Part shown: one piece after another, positions 1-8,336 of the stretch | How positions within the stretch are numbered: the stretch's first letter is position 1 | Layout: every line of letters begins with the position of its first letter | From: Egaibacter danicus | Lineage (GTDB): Bacteria; Pseudomonadota; Gammaproteobacteria; Burkholderiales; Burkholderiaceae_C | Direction of reading: 5' to 3' | Assembly: GCA_016707075.1 (NCBI GenBank) | Contig: JADJII010000007.1 | Span: forward strand, 62,001-126,000 | Length of the DNA stretch: 64,000 bases | Made by a program: the position numbers and the translations under genes | Notes under the pieces: model-generated | The model's database searches: none | Told to the model about the DNA's origin: nothing | What the model saw: the letters and a program-made list of their open reading frames with translations, nothing else

Positions 1-2
1 CC

Positions 3-407
3 ACGCGTTTTGACTTCAAGGGAACCAGCGCCAGCATCGAACTCAAGGATAAAGAAATCACGCTGATTGGTGACGCTGAGTTCCAGTTGACGCAAATTGA
101 CGACGTGTTGCGTAACAAACTCACCAAAAGGAGTGTCGATGTGCGCTTTCTGGACATGGGTGACATTCAGAAGATCGGCGGTGACAAGGTGAAACAGGTC
201 ATCAAGGTGCGCAACGGCATTGAGTCCGAACTGGCCAAAAAAATCCAGCGCATGATCAAGGACAGCAAGCTGAAGGTTCAGGCAGCCATTCAGGGCGACG
301 CCATTCGTGTCACGGGCGCCAAGCGCGACGACCTGCAGGCCGCCATGGCGCTGATCCGCAAGGACGTGACCGATGTGCCAGTGAGCTTCAACAATTTTCG
401 CGACTGA
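3..407 (+). CDS. yajQ: YajQ family nucleotide-binding protein, 5' end missing
   Basis: The last 134 residues of a YajQ-family protein (usually about 160 aa); the reading frame is open from the first bases of the window, so the true start lies upstream. YajQ proteins are small cytoplasmic proteins with two ferredoxin-like folds, and some members bind cyclic di-GMP. Recognisable family blocks are RFDFKGTSASIELK at the visible N-terminus, the central DMGDIQKIGGDKVKQVI, and the C-terminal DVPVSFNNFRD. The stop is three bases before the next ATG, so the protease gene may be co-transcribed. The family call is firm; nucleotide binding in this protein is inferred from the family. Confidence 0.93.
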   Translation, partial: TRFDFKGTSASIELKDKEITLIGDAEFQLTQIDDVLRNKLTKRSVDVRFLDMGDIQKIGGDKVKQVIKVRNGIESELAKKIQRMIKDSKLKVQAAIQGDAIRVTGAKRDDLQAAMALIRKDVTDVPVSFNNFRD

Positions 408-410
408 TTG

Positions 411-1058
411 ATGAAACCCGTCACCTTCCTCCTGGCAGGCGCTTTGGTGTTCGCGACATCGGCGCACGCACAGTCCGTCGCGCTAGCCGGCATGCTGGGC
501 TCCAAGGCACTGCTGATCGTGGATGGCGGCGCGCCCAAAGGCGTCGCCGTGGGAGAGACGCACCGTGGCGTCAGGATTGTGTCCACACAGGGCGAATTCG
601 CCGTTGTCGAGATAGCCGGCAAACGGCACACTTTGCGCGTGGGTGACGCGCCAGCCAGTGTTGGCGGGAGCGGTGGCGCAGGTGCCTCAGGGACAAAAGT
701 GGTCCTGACAGCCGGCACCGGCGGGCATTTTGTGACGCAGGGCCAAATCAACGGTCGGGCCACTCAGATGGTGGTGGATACGGGTGCCTCGATGGTCTCC
801 ATCAGCGCGCCGGATGCCGACCGCATGGGTCTGAATTACAAGGGTGGGCAACCCATCCGTTTGAGCACGGCCAACGGGGTGACTAACGGGTGGAAGATCA
901 AGCTGTCATCCGTGCGGCTGGGCGACGTGGAGATTTATGAAGTGGACGCCGTGGTTTCGCCCGCCGCCATGCCTTATGTGTTGCTGGGCAACAGCTACCT
1001 CACCCGGTTTCAGATGACACGCACCAATGACCAGATGCTGCTGGAGAAGCGGTTTTGA
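411..1058 (+). CDS. Retropepsin-like aspartic protease, exported
   Basis: A 215-aa protein with an N-terminal signal peptide (hydrophobic segment to about residue 20, ending SAHA) and a C-terminal single-lobe aspartic protease domain. The catalytic motif VDTGAS is at about residue 122 and a second-strand segment with LLGNSYL lies near residue 195; this matches the TIGR02281 'clan AA aspartic protease' type. A glycine-rich linker (residues 84-95) separates an N-terminal beta-rich part from the protease. The ATG at 411 is chosen over the TTG at 408; it follows the yajQ stop by 3 bp. The stop overlaps the next gene's TTG start (TTGA), suggesting translational coupling. Substrate unknown; periplasmic location is inferred. 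Confidence 0.85.
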   Translation: MKPVTFLLAGALVFATSAHAQSVALAGMLGSKALLIVDGGAPKGVAVGETHRGVRIVSTQGEFAVVEIAGKRHTLRVGDAPASVGGSGGAGASGTKVVLTAGTGGHFVTQGQINGRATQMVVDTGASMVSISAPDADRMGLNYKGGQPIRLSTANGVTNGWKIKLSSVRLGDVEIYEVDAVVSPAAMPYVLLGNSYLTRFQMTRTNDQMLLEKRF

Positions 1059-2014
1059 ACGTGCAAAGCGAAAACGAATACGAGGACCTGTTGAGCCTTT
1101 GGTCTGACCTGGAGTCAGGCCTGGGGATCATCTTGAGCAGCCCCGGCAGCGTTCAGGAGTTTGAGCAGCGCGTGTGGCAATACGACCGCTGGATGCAAAC
1201 GCTACTGCAGCGCGATGCCGATGTAGGCCTGTACCTGCTGTTCCAGCTGGCCACCAACTCACCGGTAGGCTACAGCGCATCACATGCGCTGATTTGCGCC
1301 GTGTTGTCGCATCTGATTGCCATTGAACTCAACCTGGGCATCAAGGAGCGTGACAGTCTGGTGCATGCCGCTTTCACCATGAACCTGGCCATGACGGCAC
1401 TGCAGGACGAGCTGGCCGGGCAACTGGACAAACCGACTCCCGAGCAGCAAAGCGCCATTCGCGCGCACGCCGTCAAGGGCAGCATGATGCTCAACGCCGT
1501 GGGCGTGGTCGACAAGCTGTGGATTGATGTGGTGTCGTCCCATCACGACGAAAGTACCGATCAGGGCGAGCTGAGAGCCATTGCACCGGCAGACCGTCTG
1601 GCCCGCATTCTGCGCATCGTGGACCGTTATGCCGCCATGATCAGCCCGCGCAAGTCACGGACCGGGCGCAGCGCCACTGATTCGGTGCGCGCCATCATCA
1701 GCGCCTCGGCTGAACAGGGTGGCGAGGTAGGTCATGCGCTGGTTCGCACGGTGGGCTTGTGCCCACCAGGAACCTATGTGCGACTGGACAACAACGAGAC
1801 AGCCGTGGTGCTGCGACGCAGCGGCAAACCCAACCATCCGCATGTAGCCATCGTCATTGATGGCCGCGGCGAAACGCTGAGCCAACCGCGCCTGCACCGC
1901 ACCGCCGAGGCCAGTCCCCGCATACAGGCTGCTCTAGCGGCGGCGTCTGTCCAGTCGCGGCTCAACCACCATCTGGTGTTGCAGCTGGGTGCCTACGCGG
2001 CGCGTCACTCCTAG
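1055..2014 (+). CDS. Degenerate HD-GYP domain protein
   Basis: A 319-aa soluble protein with the helical layout of an HD-GYP (cyclic-di-GMP phosphodiesterase-type) domain over roughly residues 70-200. An SASHALICAVLSHL segment starts it, VSSHHDEST sits where the family has HHE, and a DRYAAMISPR segment follows. The canonical HD and GYP signatures are absent: the expected HDIGK position reads HAAFTMNLA. The 100-aa C-terminus has no domain I recognise. The start is a TTG overlapping the protease stop by 4 bp; GTG at 1061 is the alternative. It is probably catalytically inactive and may be a sensor or adaptor. The fold call is from motif spacing only. Confidence 0.65.
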   Translation: MNVQSENEYEDLLSLWSDLESGLGIILSSPGSVQEFEQRVWQYDRWMQTLLQRDADVGLYLLFQLATNSPVGYSASHALICAVLSHLIAIELNLGIKERDSLVHAAFTMNLAMTALQDELAGQLDKPTPEQQSAIRAHAVKGSMMLNAVGVVDKLWIDVVSSHHDESTDQGELRAIAPADRLARILRIVDRYAAMISPRKSRTGRSATDSVRAIISASAEQGGEVGHALVRTVGLCPPGTYVRLDNNETAVVLRRSGKPNHPHVAIVIDGRGETLSQPRLHRTAEASPRIQAALAAASVQSRLNHHLVLQLGAYAARHS

Positions 2015-2038
2015 GCCGGGTTCAACACCGGGCCAGGT

Positions 2039-2686
2039 TCACGCCTTCTTTTTGGCGCCCAGTTTCGATTCATTGCCCTTGACCAGCCGGCTGATGTTTT
2101 CGGCATGCCGGTAAATCAGCAGCATCGACATCACACACAGCGCCAGCATCTGGCTTTTGTCCATGAACCAGGCCATGCCGTCACCCATCAGGTAGAAGAC
2201 TGGCGCAAACACCGCTGATACCAGTGAGGCCAGCGATGAGTAACGGAAGAAATACGCGATGATCAGCCACGTCGCCCCCGTGGCCAGCCCCAGCACCCAG
2301 CTCACGCCGAACAGCACGCCAAACGCCGTGGCCACACCCTTGCCACCCTGAAACTTGAAGAATATCGGCGCCAGGTGCCCCACAAACGCCGCCAGCCCCA
2401 CCATCGCCACCGTGCCCTCCTCCAGCCCGTAGGGTTTGCCGTAAAACTTGACGAGTAAGACGGGCACCAGCCCCTTGACCGCATCCAGCAGCAGGGTCGT
2501 TATCGCCGCCGCTTTGCTGCCCGAGCGCAACACGTTGGTGGCGCCGGGGTTCTTGCTGCCGTAGGTGCGAGGGTCGTTCAGCCCCATCACGCGGCTGACG
2601 ATTACGGCAAACGACAGCGACCCCACCAGGTAGGCCGCCACCGTAGCGAGGATCGGATAGAAGTTTTGAATGGCTGTTGAATCCAA
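2039..2686 (-). CDS. plsY: Acyl-phosphate:glycerol-3-phosphate acyltransferase PlsY
   Basis: PlsY transfers an acyl group from acyl-phosphate to glycerol-3-phosphate at the inner membrane, the first acylation of phospholipid synthesis. The three family motifs are present: YLVGSLSFAVIV near the N-terminus, GSKNPGATNVLR, and GGKGVATAFGVLFG, within five hydrophobic segments. The longer open frame reaches 2776, but the TTG at 2686 is preceded by GGAG nine bases upstream and gives 215 aa, the usual family length, so it is preferred. The C-terminus is lysine-rich. It stands alone on the minus strand after ybaK. Confidence 0.93.
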   Translation of the reverse strand: MDSTAIQNFYPILATVAAYLVGSLSFAVIVSRVMGLNDPRTYGSKNPGATNVLRSGSKAAAITTLLLDAVKGLVPVLLVKFYGKPYGLEEGTVAMVGLAAFVGHLAPIFFKFQGGKGVATAFGVLFGVSWVLGLATGATWLIIAYFFRYSSLASLVSAVFAPVFYLMGDGMAWFMDKSQMLALCVMSMLLIYRHAENISRLVKGNESKLGAKKKA

Positions 2687-2724
2687 CGTGATGTCTCCGG
2701 TTCGTATTTGTTTTGTACTTGCGC

Positions 2725-3216
2725 CTATTCTGCCAGCGCGCACTGCACTGCACGTGCATTCAGCAACTGTACGCATACATCTGGCGTCAAACCCACCAGA
2801 TAACCCCGCCGTCCGCCGTTAATCAAAATTCGGGGCAACGCCAGCACCGACTCCTCCACATAAACCGGCATCTGCCGCCGCGTGCCAAAGGGCGACGTGC
2901 CGCCCACCAGATAACCGCTGTGTTTGTTGGCGATCTCGGGCTTGCAGGGCTCCACCGACTTGGCCCCAATCTGCCGCGCCAGATTCTTGGTGCTGACCTT
3001 GCGGTTGCCATGCATCAACACCACCAGCGGCTTGGCGTCCTGGTCCTGCATGATGAGTGTCTTGACCACGGTGAACGGGTCCACGCCCAGCACCTCGGCA
3101 CTGTGCTGCGCACCGCCGTGCTCCAGGTAATCGTAAGGGTGCTCGGTAAAAGTTACCTTATTGGCTTTCAGCATGGCGGTGGCGGGGGTTTCGGAGACGT
3201 GTTCTTTTTTGGCCAT
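2725..3216 (-). CDS. ybaK: YbaK/EbsC-type Cys-tRNA(Pro)/prolyl-tRNA editing deacylase
   Basis: A 163-aa stand-alone editing domain that hydrolyses mischarged tRNA, typically Cys-tRNA(Pro). It shows the YbaK layout: TPATAMLKANKVTF at the N-terminus, KTLIMQDQDAKPLVVLMHGN, the conserved lysine region around KVSTKNLARQIGAK, and GYLVGGTSPFGTRRQMPVY containing the GGxSPFG substrate loop. Length matches the family. It lies immediately upstream of plsY on the same strand (38 bp from the PlsY start), so the two are probably one transcript. The family call is firm; exact tRNA specificity is inferred. Confidence 0.93.
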   Translation of the reverse strand: MAKKEHVSETPATAMLKANKVTFTEHPYDYLEHGGAQHSAEVLGVDPFTVVKTLIMQDQDAKPLVVLMHGNRKVSTKNLARQIGAKSVEPCKPEIANKHSGYLVGGTSPFGTRRQMPVYVEESVLALPRILINGGRRGYLVGLTPDVCVQLLNARAVQCALAE

Positions 3217-3341
3217 GGCGGGTATTTTGCGCCGGGTTTAGCCAGACCCACGCACGCGAACAGCGCAGGGGAGTCGCGCAGCGAACAGCGCCGCAGGGTG
3301 GCCCCCGGCGCACCGTCCCGCGCAGCAGCCCACTACAAAAA

Positions 3342-4406
3342 TCAGAGCGCAGGGTCCCGCATGTCCCAGCGAATCTTGTCAATCGCAGCCAGCAGCTCAG
3401 GCGACAACGTGGTGCCCCAAGCAGCCAGACATTCATCCAGCTGCGCCACCGACGTCACGCCAATGATGGTGCTGGCCACGCGCCAGTTGGTATAACAAAA
3501 CGCCAGCGCCATTTGCGTGGGCGTGAGGCCGTGCTCACGCGCCAGCGCGTTGTAGCGACGCGCAGCGGCCAGCGCCTCGGGGCGGCCCCATCGCTGCTTG
3601 CGGATGGTTTCATAGCGCGCAATGCGGCCTTCTTTTGGCGCGTTGGGCCCTTCGGTGCCGTGCTCGTCATATTTGCCTGTGAGCAAACCAAAGCCCAGCG
3701 GCGAATACGGAATCAGCGACACACCCAGGCGGTGCATGGTTTCGTCCAGACCGTTGTCCACCGTGCGGTTAACCAGGCAATACGGGTTCTGCACGGTGGC
3801 CACGCGCGGCAGGCCATGCTGCTCGGCCAGGCGGATGAATTCGTGCACACCATACGGCGTTTCGTTGGACAAACCGATGGCGCGCACCTTGCCCGCCTTG
3901 ATGAGCTTGGCAAAAGTTTCCAGCTGCTCGTGCACGGAGATCGTTGGCAGGTCTTTGGCCGGGTCAAAGTACGGCACGCCAAACGCAGGCACGTGGCGGG
4001 CAGGCCAGTGGATTTGATACAGGTCGATCACATCAATTTTCAAACGGCGCAGCGAGCCTTCGCACGACTCGACAATGTCAGCAGATGACAGACCGCTGCG
4101 CCCCTGGCGAATCCAGTCCATGCCGCGCGGCGGACCAGCCAGTTTGGTGGCCACGATGAGCTTTTGCCGAACGCCGGGATTTTTGGCAAACCAGTTGCCG
4201 ATGATGGTCTCGGTGGCGCCGTAGGTTTCGGCACGGGTGGGCACCGAGTACATCTCGGCCGTGTCCAGAAAATTGACACCGCGCGCCAGCGAGTGGCTCA
4301 GGATGGCGTGGGAAGTGGCCTCATCCACCTGCTCACCAAAGGTCATGGTGCCCAGGCAAATGGGGGTGACGTGCAGGTCGCTCTGGCCGAGTTGTACCGT
4401 TTTCAT
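3342..4406 (-). CDS. tas: Tas-like aldo/keto reductase
   Basis: A 354-aa NADP(H)-dependent aldo/keto reductase of the Tas branch. GTMTFGEQVDEA, the catalytic Asp/Tyr region LDTAEMYSVPTRAETYGATE, the active-site Lys in VATKLAG, the His in YQIHWPARH, and the cofactor loop SNETPYGVHEF are all present and track E. coli Tas closely. The ATG at 4406 is taken because homology begins at MKTVQLGQSDL; the open frame extends 12 codons upstream. The physiological substrate is unknown. About 125 bp of non-coding DNA separates it from ybaK. Confidence 0.9.
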   Translation of the reverse strand: MKTVQLGQSDLHVTPICLGTMTFGEQVDEATSHAILSHSLARGVNFLDTAEMYSVPTRAETYGATETIIGNWFAKNPGVRQKLIVATKLAGPPRGMDWIRQGRSGLSSADIVESCEGSLRRLKIDVIDLYQIHWPARHVPAFGVPYFDPAKDLPTISVHEQLETFAKLIKAGKVRAIGLSNETPYGVHEFIRLAEQHGLPRVATVQNPYCLVNRTVDNGLDETMHRLGVSLIPYSPLGFGLLTGKYDEHGTEGPNAPKEGRIARYETIRKQRWGRPEALAAARRYNALAREHGLTPTQMALAFCYTNWRVASTIIGVTSVAQLDECLAAWGTTLSPELLAAIDKIRWDMRDPAL

Positions 4407-4471
4407 GGGGTGTGGCGTGTTCGTGGTTTTTTGAAGAGCCACGAGTTTACGGTTTCCAGCCGTTTCACGCT

Positions 4472-6208
4472 TCAGGGGGCCGTCGCAGCCCTCGCCCGCT
4501 CTTCTTCCTGCAACCGCAACACACGGCGCTGCACCTTGCCGGTGGTGGTCATGGGCAACTCGGTGATGAATTCAATTTCCTTGGGATATTCGTAAGGCGC
4601 GAGCAGGCCTTTCACGTGGGCCTGCAATTCTGCCCTTAATTGAGCATCAAATTGGCCTTCAGCCCCCGTTGATTGTGCGCGAGCAGCTATAAAATCAGGA
4701 GCAATCACCACATAGGCCTTGACCACGGCACCGCGCTCGCGGTCCGGCTTGGGCACCACGGCCGCATTCGCTACAGCCGGGTGTTTGATCAGGCAGTTCT
4801 CGATTTCACCGGGGCCGATGCGGTAACCCGCCGCCTTGAAAACGTCATCGGCACGGCCCTGGTACCAGAGGTAGCCATCGGCGTCACGCGTGGCCAGGTC
4901 GCCCGTACGGCACCAGTCGCCGGTGAATTTGCCGGCGGTAGCCGCTTCGTTCTTCCAGTAGCCCAGAAAAAAGATCGGGTCTGGCTTGCCATGGACGTCA
5001 AAGCGGTTCAGTGCCACATCACCCGGCACGCCCACCGCGCATTCGTTGCCCGCTTCGTCAATCACCGCCACCCGGTGGCCGGGATAACCCTTGCCCATGC
5101 TGCCCGGCTTCGCCGGCCAGTAGCGGCTGCAGTTGCCCACGATGTAGTTGATCTCGGTCTGGCCAAACATCTCGTTCACGGTCACGCCGAGCTGGCTTTG
5201 ACAGTAGGCAAACACCGCGTCACCCACCGCCTCGCCCGCGCTCATCATGGCCTGCAGATTCAGCTTGAAGTGTTTGCGCGGCTCGGGGTAGGCCTTCATC
5301 ATGGCCTTGAGCGCGGTAGGGAACAAAAAGGTGTGCGTCACGCCGTGCTGCTGCATCAGCGTGAACGCGGTTTCAGGGCTAAAACGCCCGTTAAAAGCCA
5401 CGATGGGCCGGCCAAAATACAGCGTGGGCAGCAGCGCGTCCATCAGGCCACCGGTCCAGGCCCAGTCGGCAGGTGACCAGAACACCGCCTCACTCTTGTC
5501 ATTGGTGACCCCGTCAAACCCGAACCAGTTCTGACTGCAGACAAAACCGGTCAAATTGCCAATCAGCGCACGGTGCGGGATCAATGCACCCTTGGGCTGG
5601 CCCGTGGTACCGCTGGTGTAGATCAGCACGGCGGCTTCATCCGCCAGCGTGTCTACCATTCTGAACTCGGTCGGCGCACGGTCCAGTGCCAACTGGTATT
5701 CAAAGCTGGCCTTCGCCCCCGCTGCCCCCACACCAATCACCGTCTCCAGCAGCGGGCAGTTCTCGCGAATAGCCAGCAGGCTGTCGATGGATGATTCATC
5801 ACAAATAGCCACCACGGCTTCGCTGTCGTGCAGGCGGTATTCCAGCGCCTCGGGGCCAAACAGCATCGACAGCGGCATGGCCACTGCCCCCATCTGCAGC
5901 ACGGCCATATAGGCCACGGCGGTCTCAAAGCGCTGCGGCATGACGATGGCCACACGGTCGCCGCGGTGCACGCCGCTGGCGGCCAGCACATTGGACAGGC
6001 GATTGGCCTGAGTCTGCAGCTCGGAATAGGTAAGAAATGTGCCCTCAGAACCCGCTGAATGTGCGCGGACAGCTACTCTTTTTGTAGCATCTGGCTGATC
6101 TGCCCAGCGAGCGCAGCAGACTTGAGCCATGTTGAACCGCTTGGGAACGAGCCAGCGGAATTGGCCATGCAGACTGGCGTAGTGGTCGGGCTGGGCCGGG
6201 CTGCTCAT
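4472..6208 (-). CDS. AMP-dependent acyl-CoA synthetase/ligase, with two in-frame repeat copies
   Basis: A 578-aa ANL-superfamily adenylating enzyme that makes acyl-CoA from a carboxylic acid, ATP and CoA. The P-loop-like motif YTSGTTGQPKGAL lies near residue 195, the A5 motif NEMFGQTE in the middle, the hinge WCRTGDLATRD, and the A10 lysine in MTTTGKVQRR near the C-terminus. It is closest to medium-chain or benzoate-type acetyl-CoA synthetase-like proteins; the substrate is not decidable. The ATG at 6208 has AAGGAA upstream and is preferred to an open frame reaching 6319. Two copies of the dispersed palindromic repeat are translated in frame at about residues 41-56 and 503-518. Divergent from the next gene with 61 bp between starts. 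Confidence 0.88.
   Translation of the reverse strand: MSSPAQPDHYASLHGQFRWLVPKRFNMAQVCCARWADQPDATKRVAVRAHSAGSEGTFLTYSELQTQANRLSNVLAASGVHRGDRVAIVMPQRFETAVAYMAVLQMGAVAMPLSMLFGPEALEYRLHDSEAVVAICDESSIDSLLAIRENCPLLETVIGVGAAGAKASFEYQLALDRAPTEFRMVDTLADEAAVLIYTSGTTGQPKGALIPHRALIGNLTGFVCSQNWFGFDGVTNDKSEAVFWSPADWAWTGGLMDALLPTLYFGRPIVAFNGRFSPETAFTLMQQHGVTHTFLFPTALKAMMKAYPEPRKHFKLNLQAMMSAGEAVGDAVFAYCQSQLGVTVNEMFGQTEINYIVGNCSRYWPAKPGSMGKGYPGHRVAVIDEAGNECAVGVPGDVALNRFDVHGKPDPIFFLGYWKNEAATAGKFTGDWCRTGDLATRDADGYLWYQGRADDVFKAAGYRIGPGEIENCLIKHPAVANAAVVPKPDRERGAVVKAYVVIAPDFIAARAQSTGAEGQFDAQLRAELQAHVKGLLAPYEYPKEIEFITELPMTTTGKVQRRVLRLQEEERARAATAP
4654..4702 (-). repeat. Dispersed palindromic repeat, copy 1 (in acyl-CoA synthetase)
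   Basis: Read on the minus strand: an 18-bp hairpin head GCTCCTGATTTTATAGCT, then a tail with CGCGCA, ACGGGGGCT and AAGGCC. It matches the other copies at fixed spacing (head 18 bp, CGC at tail bases 6-8, CG at 17-18). It adds the peptide FIAARAQSTGAEGQF to the enzyme without breaking the frame. Confidence 0.85.
6040..6088 (-). repeat. Dispersed palindromic repeat, copy 2 (in acyl-CoA synthetase)
   Basis: Minus-strand head GCTACAAAAAGAGTAGCT followed by a tail with CGCGCA, GCGGG and CTGAGGGC at the family spacing. It lies near the N-terminus of the same gene as copy 1, in the same translation phase, encoding VAVRAHSAGSEGTF, clearly related to the peptide of copy 1. Confidence 0.85.
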
Positions 6209-6269
6209 GGCGCTTCCTTTGTCACGGTATTGACTGACGTTGCGGTGGGTCTTGACTATCATTCCCCAA

Positions 6270-7172
6270 ATGTACCAAGTCAAACGCATTTCCCGCAGCG
6301 AGTTTGTCCCTATCCGCAAGCTCGATTACCACGTGCGCCTGTGGGGAACGCCGCAGCCCGGCCAGTCGCCACTGGTCATGGTGCACGGCTGGATGGACGT
6401 GGCCGCCAGCTACCAGTTTGTGGTGGACGCGCTTGAACAGGACCGTTATGTGATTGCGCCAGATTGGCGCGGTTTTGGCCTGACCGGCTCGGGTGATGCA
6501 GACAACTTCTGGATGCCCGACTACCTGGCCGATCTGGATTTCCTGCTGGACCACTATGCGCCAGAGCAACCGGTGGACCTGGTGGGCCACAGCATGGGCG
6601 GCAACGTGGTGATGATTTACGGTGGCGTGCGCCCTACTCGTATCCGCCGGCTGATCAATCTGGAGGGGTTTGGCATGCCCGCCACGCGGCCTTCGCAGGC
6701 GGCAGGGCGTTATGCCAAATGGATGGACGAAATCAAGGCGTTGCACCGCGGTGACATGGCTCTCAAGGCTTACGACTCGGCAGACGGCGTGGCTCGCCGC
6801 CTGATGAAGACCAATCCGCGCCTGGGTGAAGACAAGGCCGCCTGGCTGGCCACCCACTGGGCACGGCCCGAAGCGGACGGCCAGTGGCGCATTCTGGGTG
6901 AAGCAGCCCACAAAATCGTAAACGCCAACCTGTACCACGTGGAGGAAATGCTGGACATCTACCAGCGCATCACCGCACCGGTGCTGGCGGTGGAGGCCAG
7001 TGACAACAGCATGGGCCTTTGGTACCAGGGAAAATACACACTTGCCGAATACCACGAGCGCCTCAAATCCGTGCCCAACGTGCAGGTGGGCCACATTGCC
7101 GATGCGGGCCACATGCTGCACCACGACCAGCCGCTGGCGCTGGCCAAAATGATCGAATCATTCATCGCGTGA
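6270..7172 (+). CDS. Alpha/beta hydrolase
   Basis: A 300-aa alpha/beta-hydrolase-fold enzyme. The oxyanion region VMVHGWMDVAASYQF, the nucleophile elbow GHSMGGN (Ser near residue 102) and the C-terminal catalytic His in DAGHMLHHDQP are all visible, with an acidic residue in the expected place after the cap domain. No transmembrane segment or signal peptide. The ATG at 6270 is chosen; an open frame continues upstream to 6240 without a better start. Divergent from the acyl-CoA synthetase. The substrate cannot be told from sequence. Confidence 0.85.
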   Translation: MYQVKRISRSEFVPIRKLDYHVRLWGTPQPGQSPLVMVHGWMDVAASYQFVVDALEQDRYVIAPDWRGFGLTGSGDADNFWMPDYLADLDFLLDHYAPEQPVDLVGHSMGGNVVMIYGGVRPTRIRRLINLEGFGMPATRPSQAAGRYAKWMDEIKALHRGDMALKAYDSADGVARRLMKTNPRLGEDKAAWLATHWARPEADGQWRILGEAAHKIVNANLYHVEEMLDIYQRITAPVLAVEASDNSMGLWYQGKYTLAEYHERLKSVPNVQVGHIADAGHMLHHDQPLALAKMIESFIA

Positions 7173-7231
7173 GTACGCGGAACTAAAATAGCAGGTTAAT
7201 TGAACCCCCTTTCACACGCAGGACCCGCATC

Positions 7232-8336
7232 ATGGAACCAGAACGCATCAATCAAATCGGCACCCAACTCGCTGACCTGAGCGCTCGCACGGCTGAGTTA
7301 CGGGGGTATCTTTGACTATCCTGCCAAAGCAGAACGCCTGAGGACCGTCAACGCATCCCTCGAAGATCCCAACGTCTGGAACGACAGCAAGAAAGCCCAG
7401 GAACTGGGCCGGGAAAAGAAGGCTCTTGACAGCGTGGTCGGCACGCTGGACAACCTGACCAGCGAGCTGGCCGACAACATTGAGCTGTATGACATGTCCA
7501 AGGCTGAGGGCGATGAGGCCGGCCTGCAGACGATTGAAGCCGAAGCTGCCAAACTGGCCGCCACCATCGAGCAGCTGGAATTCCGCCGCATGTTCAACAA
7601 CCCGGCCGATCCCCTGCCCTGCTTTTTGGACATTCAGGCCGGTGCGGGTGGCACGGAGGCCTGCGACTGGGCCAGCATGTTGCTTCGCCAGTATTTGAAA
7701 TACGCCGAGCGCAAGGGCTTCAAGACCACGATTGAAGACGAAACCGCGGGCGACACCGCCGGTATCAAGGGCGCCACGATCAAGATCGAGGGCGAATACG
7801 CCTTTGGCCTGCTGCGCACCGAGACCGGCGTGCACCGCCTGGTGCGCAAGTCGCCGTTCGACTCGTCGGGCGGCCGCCACACCAGCTTTGCCAGCGTGTT
7901 TGTCTACCCCGAGATCGACGACTCGATCGAGATCGACATCAACCCCAGCGACGTGCGCACCGACACCTTCCGTGCGTCTGGCGCCGGCGGCCAGCACATC
8001 AACAAGACCGACTCGGCCGTGCGCCTGACCCACATCCCTACGGGTATCGTGGTGCAGTGCCAGGACGGCCGCAGCCAGCACAGCAACCGCGACGTGGCGT
8101 GGAAACGCCTGCGTTCGCGCCTGTACGACTTTGAGTTGCGCAAGCAGCAGGAAGCCCAGCAAAAGCTGGAAGACACCAAGACCGACGTGGGCTGGGGCCA
8201 CCAGATCCGCTCTTACGTGCTGGACAACAGCCGCATCAAGGACTTGCGCACCAATGTCGAGGTGTCGGCCACGCAAAAGGTGCTGGACGGCGACCTCGAT
8301 GTGTTCATTGAAGCCTCTTTGAAGCAGGGCGTGTGA
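7232..8336 (+). CDS. prfB: Peptide chain release factor 2 (programmed +1 frameshift)
   Basis: RF2 releases the peptide at UGA and UAA codons. The gene is read as 7232-7312 joined to 7314-8336: 27 codons, an in-frame TGA at 7313-7315, then the body in the +1 frame, giving 367 aa, the normal RF2 size. The body contains the stop-codon-recognition tripeptide SPF in VRKSPFD and the catalytic GGQ in GAGGQHINKTDS. The recoding site is canonical, so this is not a lesion. The HAD hydrolase follows with overlapping stop/start (TGATG). Confidence 0.97.
7300..7315 (+). promoter_or_regulatory. prfB programmed frameshift signal
   Basis: An internal Shine-Dalgarno-like GGGGG run lies just before TATCTTTGAC. 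The ribosome pauses at the TGA (7313-7315) with CTT in the P site and slips forward one base. The arrangement is essentially that of E. coli prfB and makes RF2 synthesis self-limiting. Confidence 0.95.

Noticed and set aside
3217..3341. Short GC-rich direct repeats (GCGAACAGCGC) between ybaK and tas
   Set aside because: Only two short copies in a compositionally biased 125-bp gap; no structure or gene.
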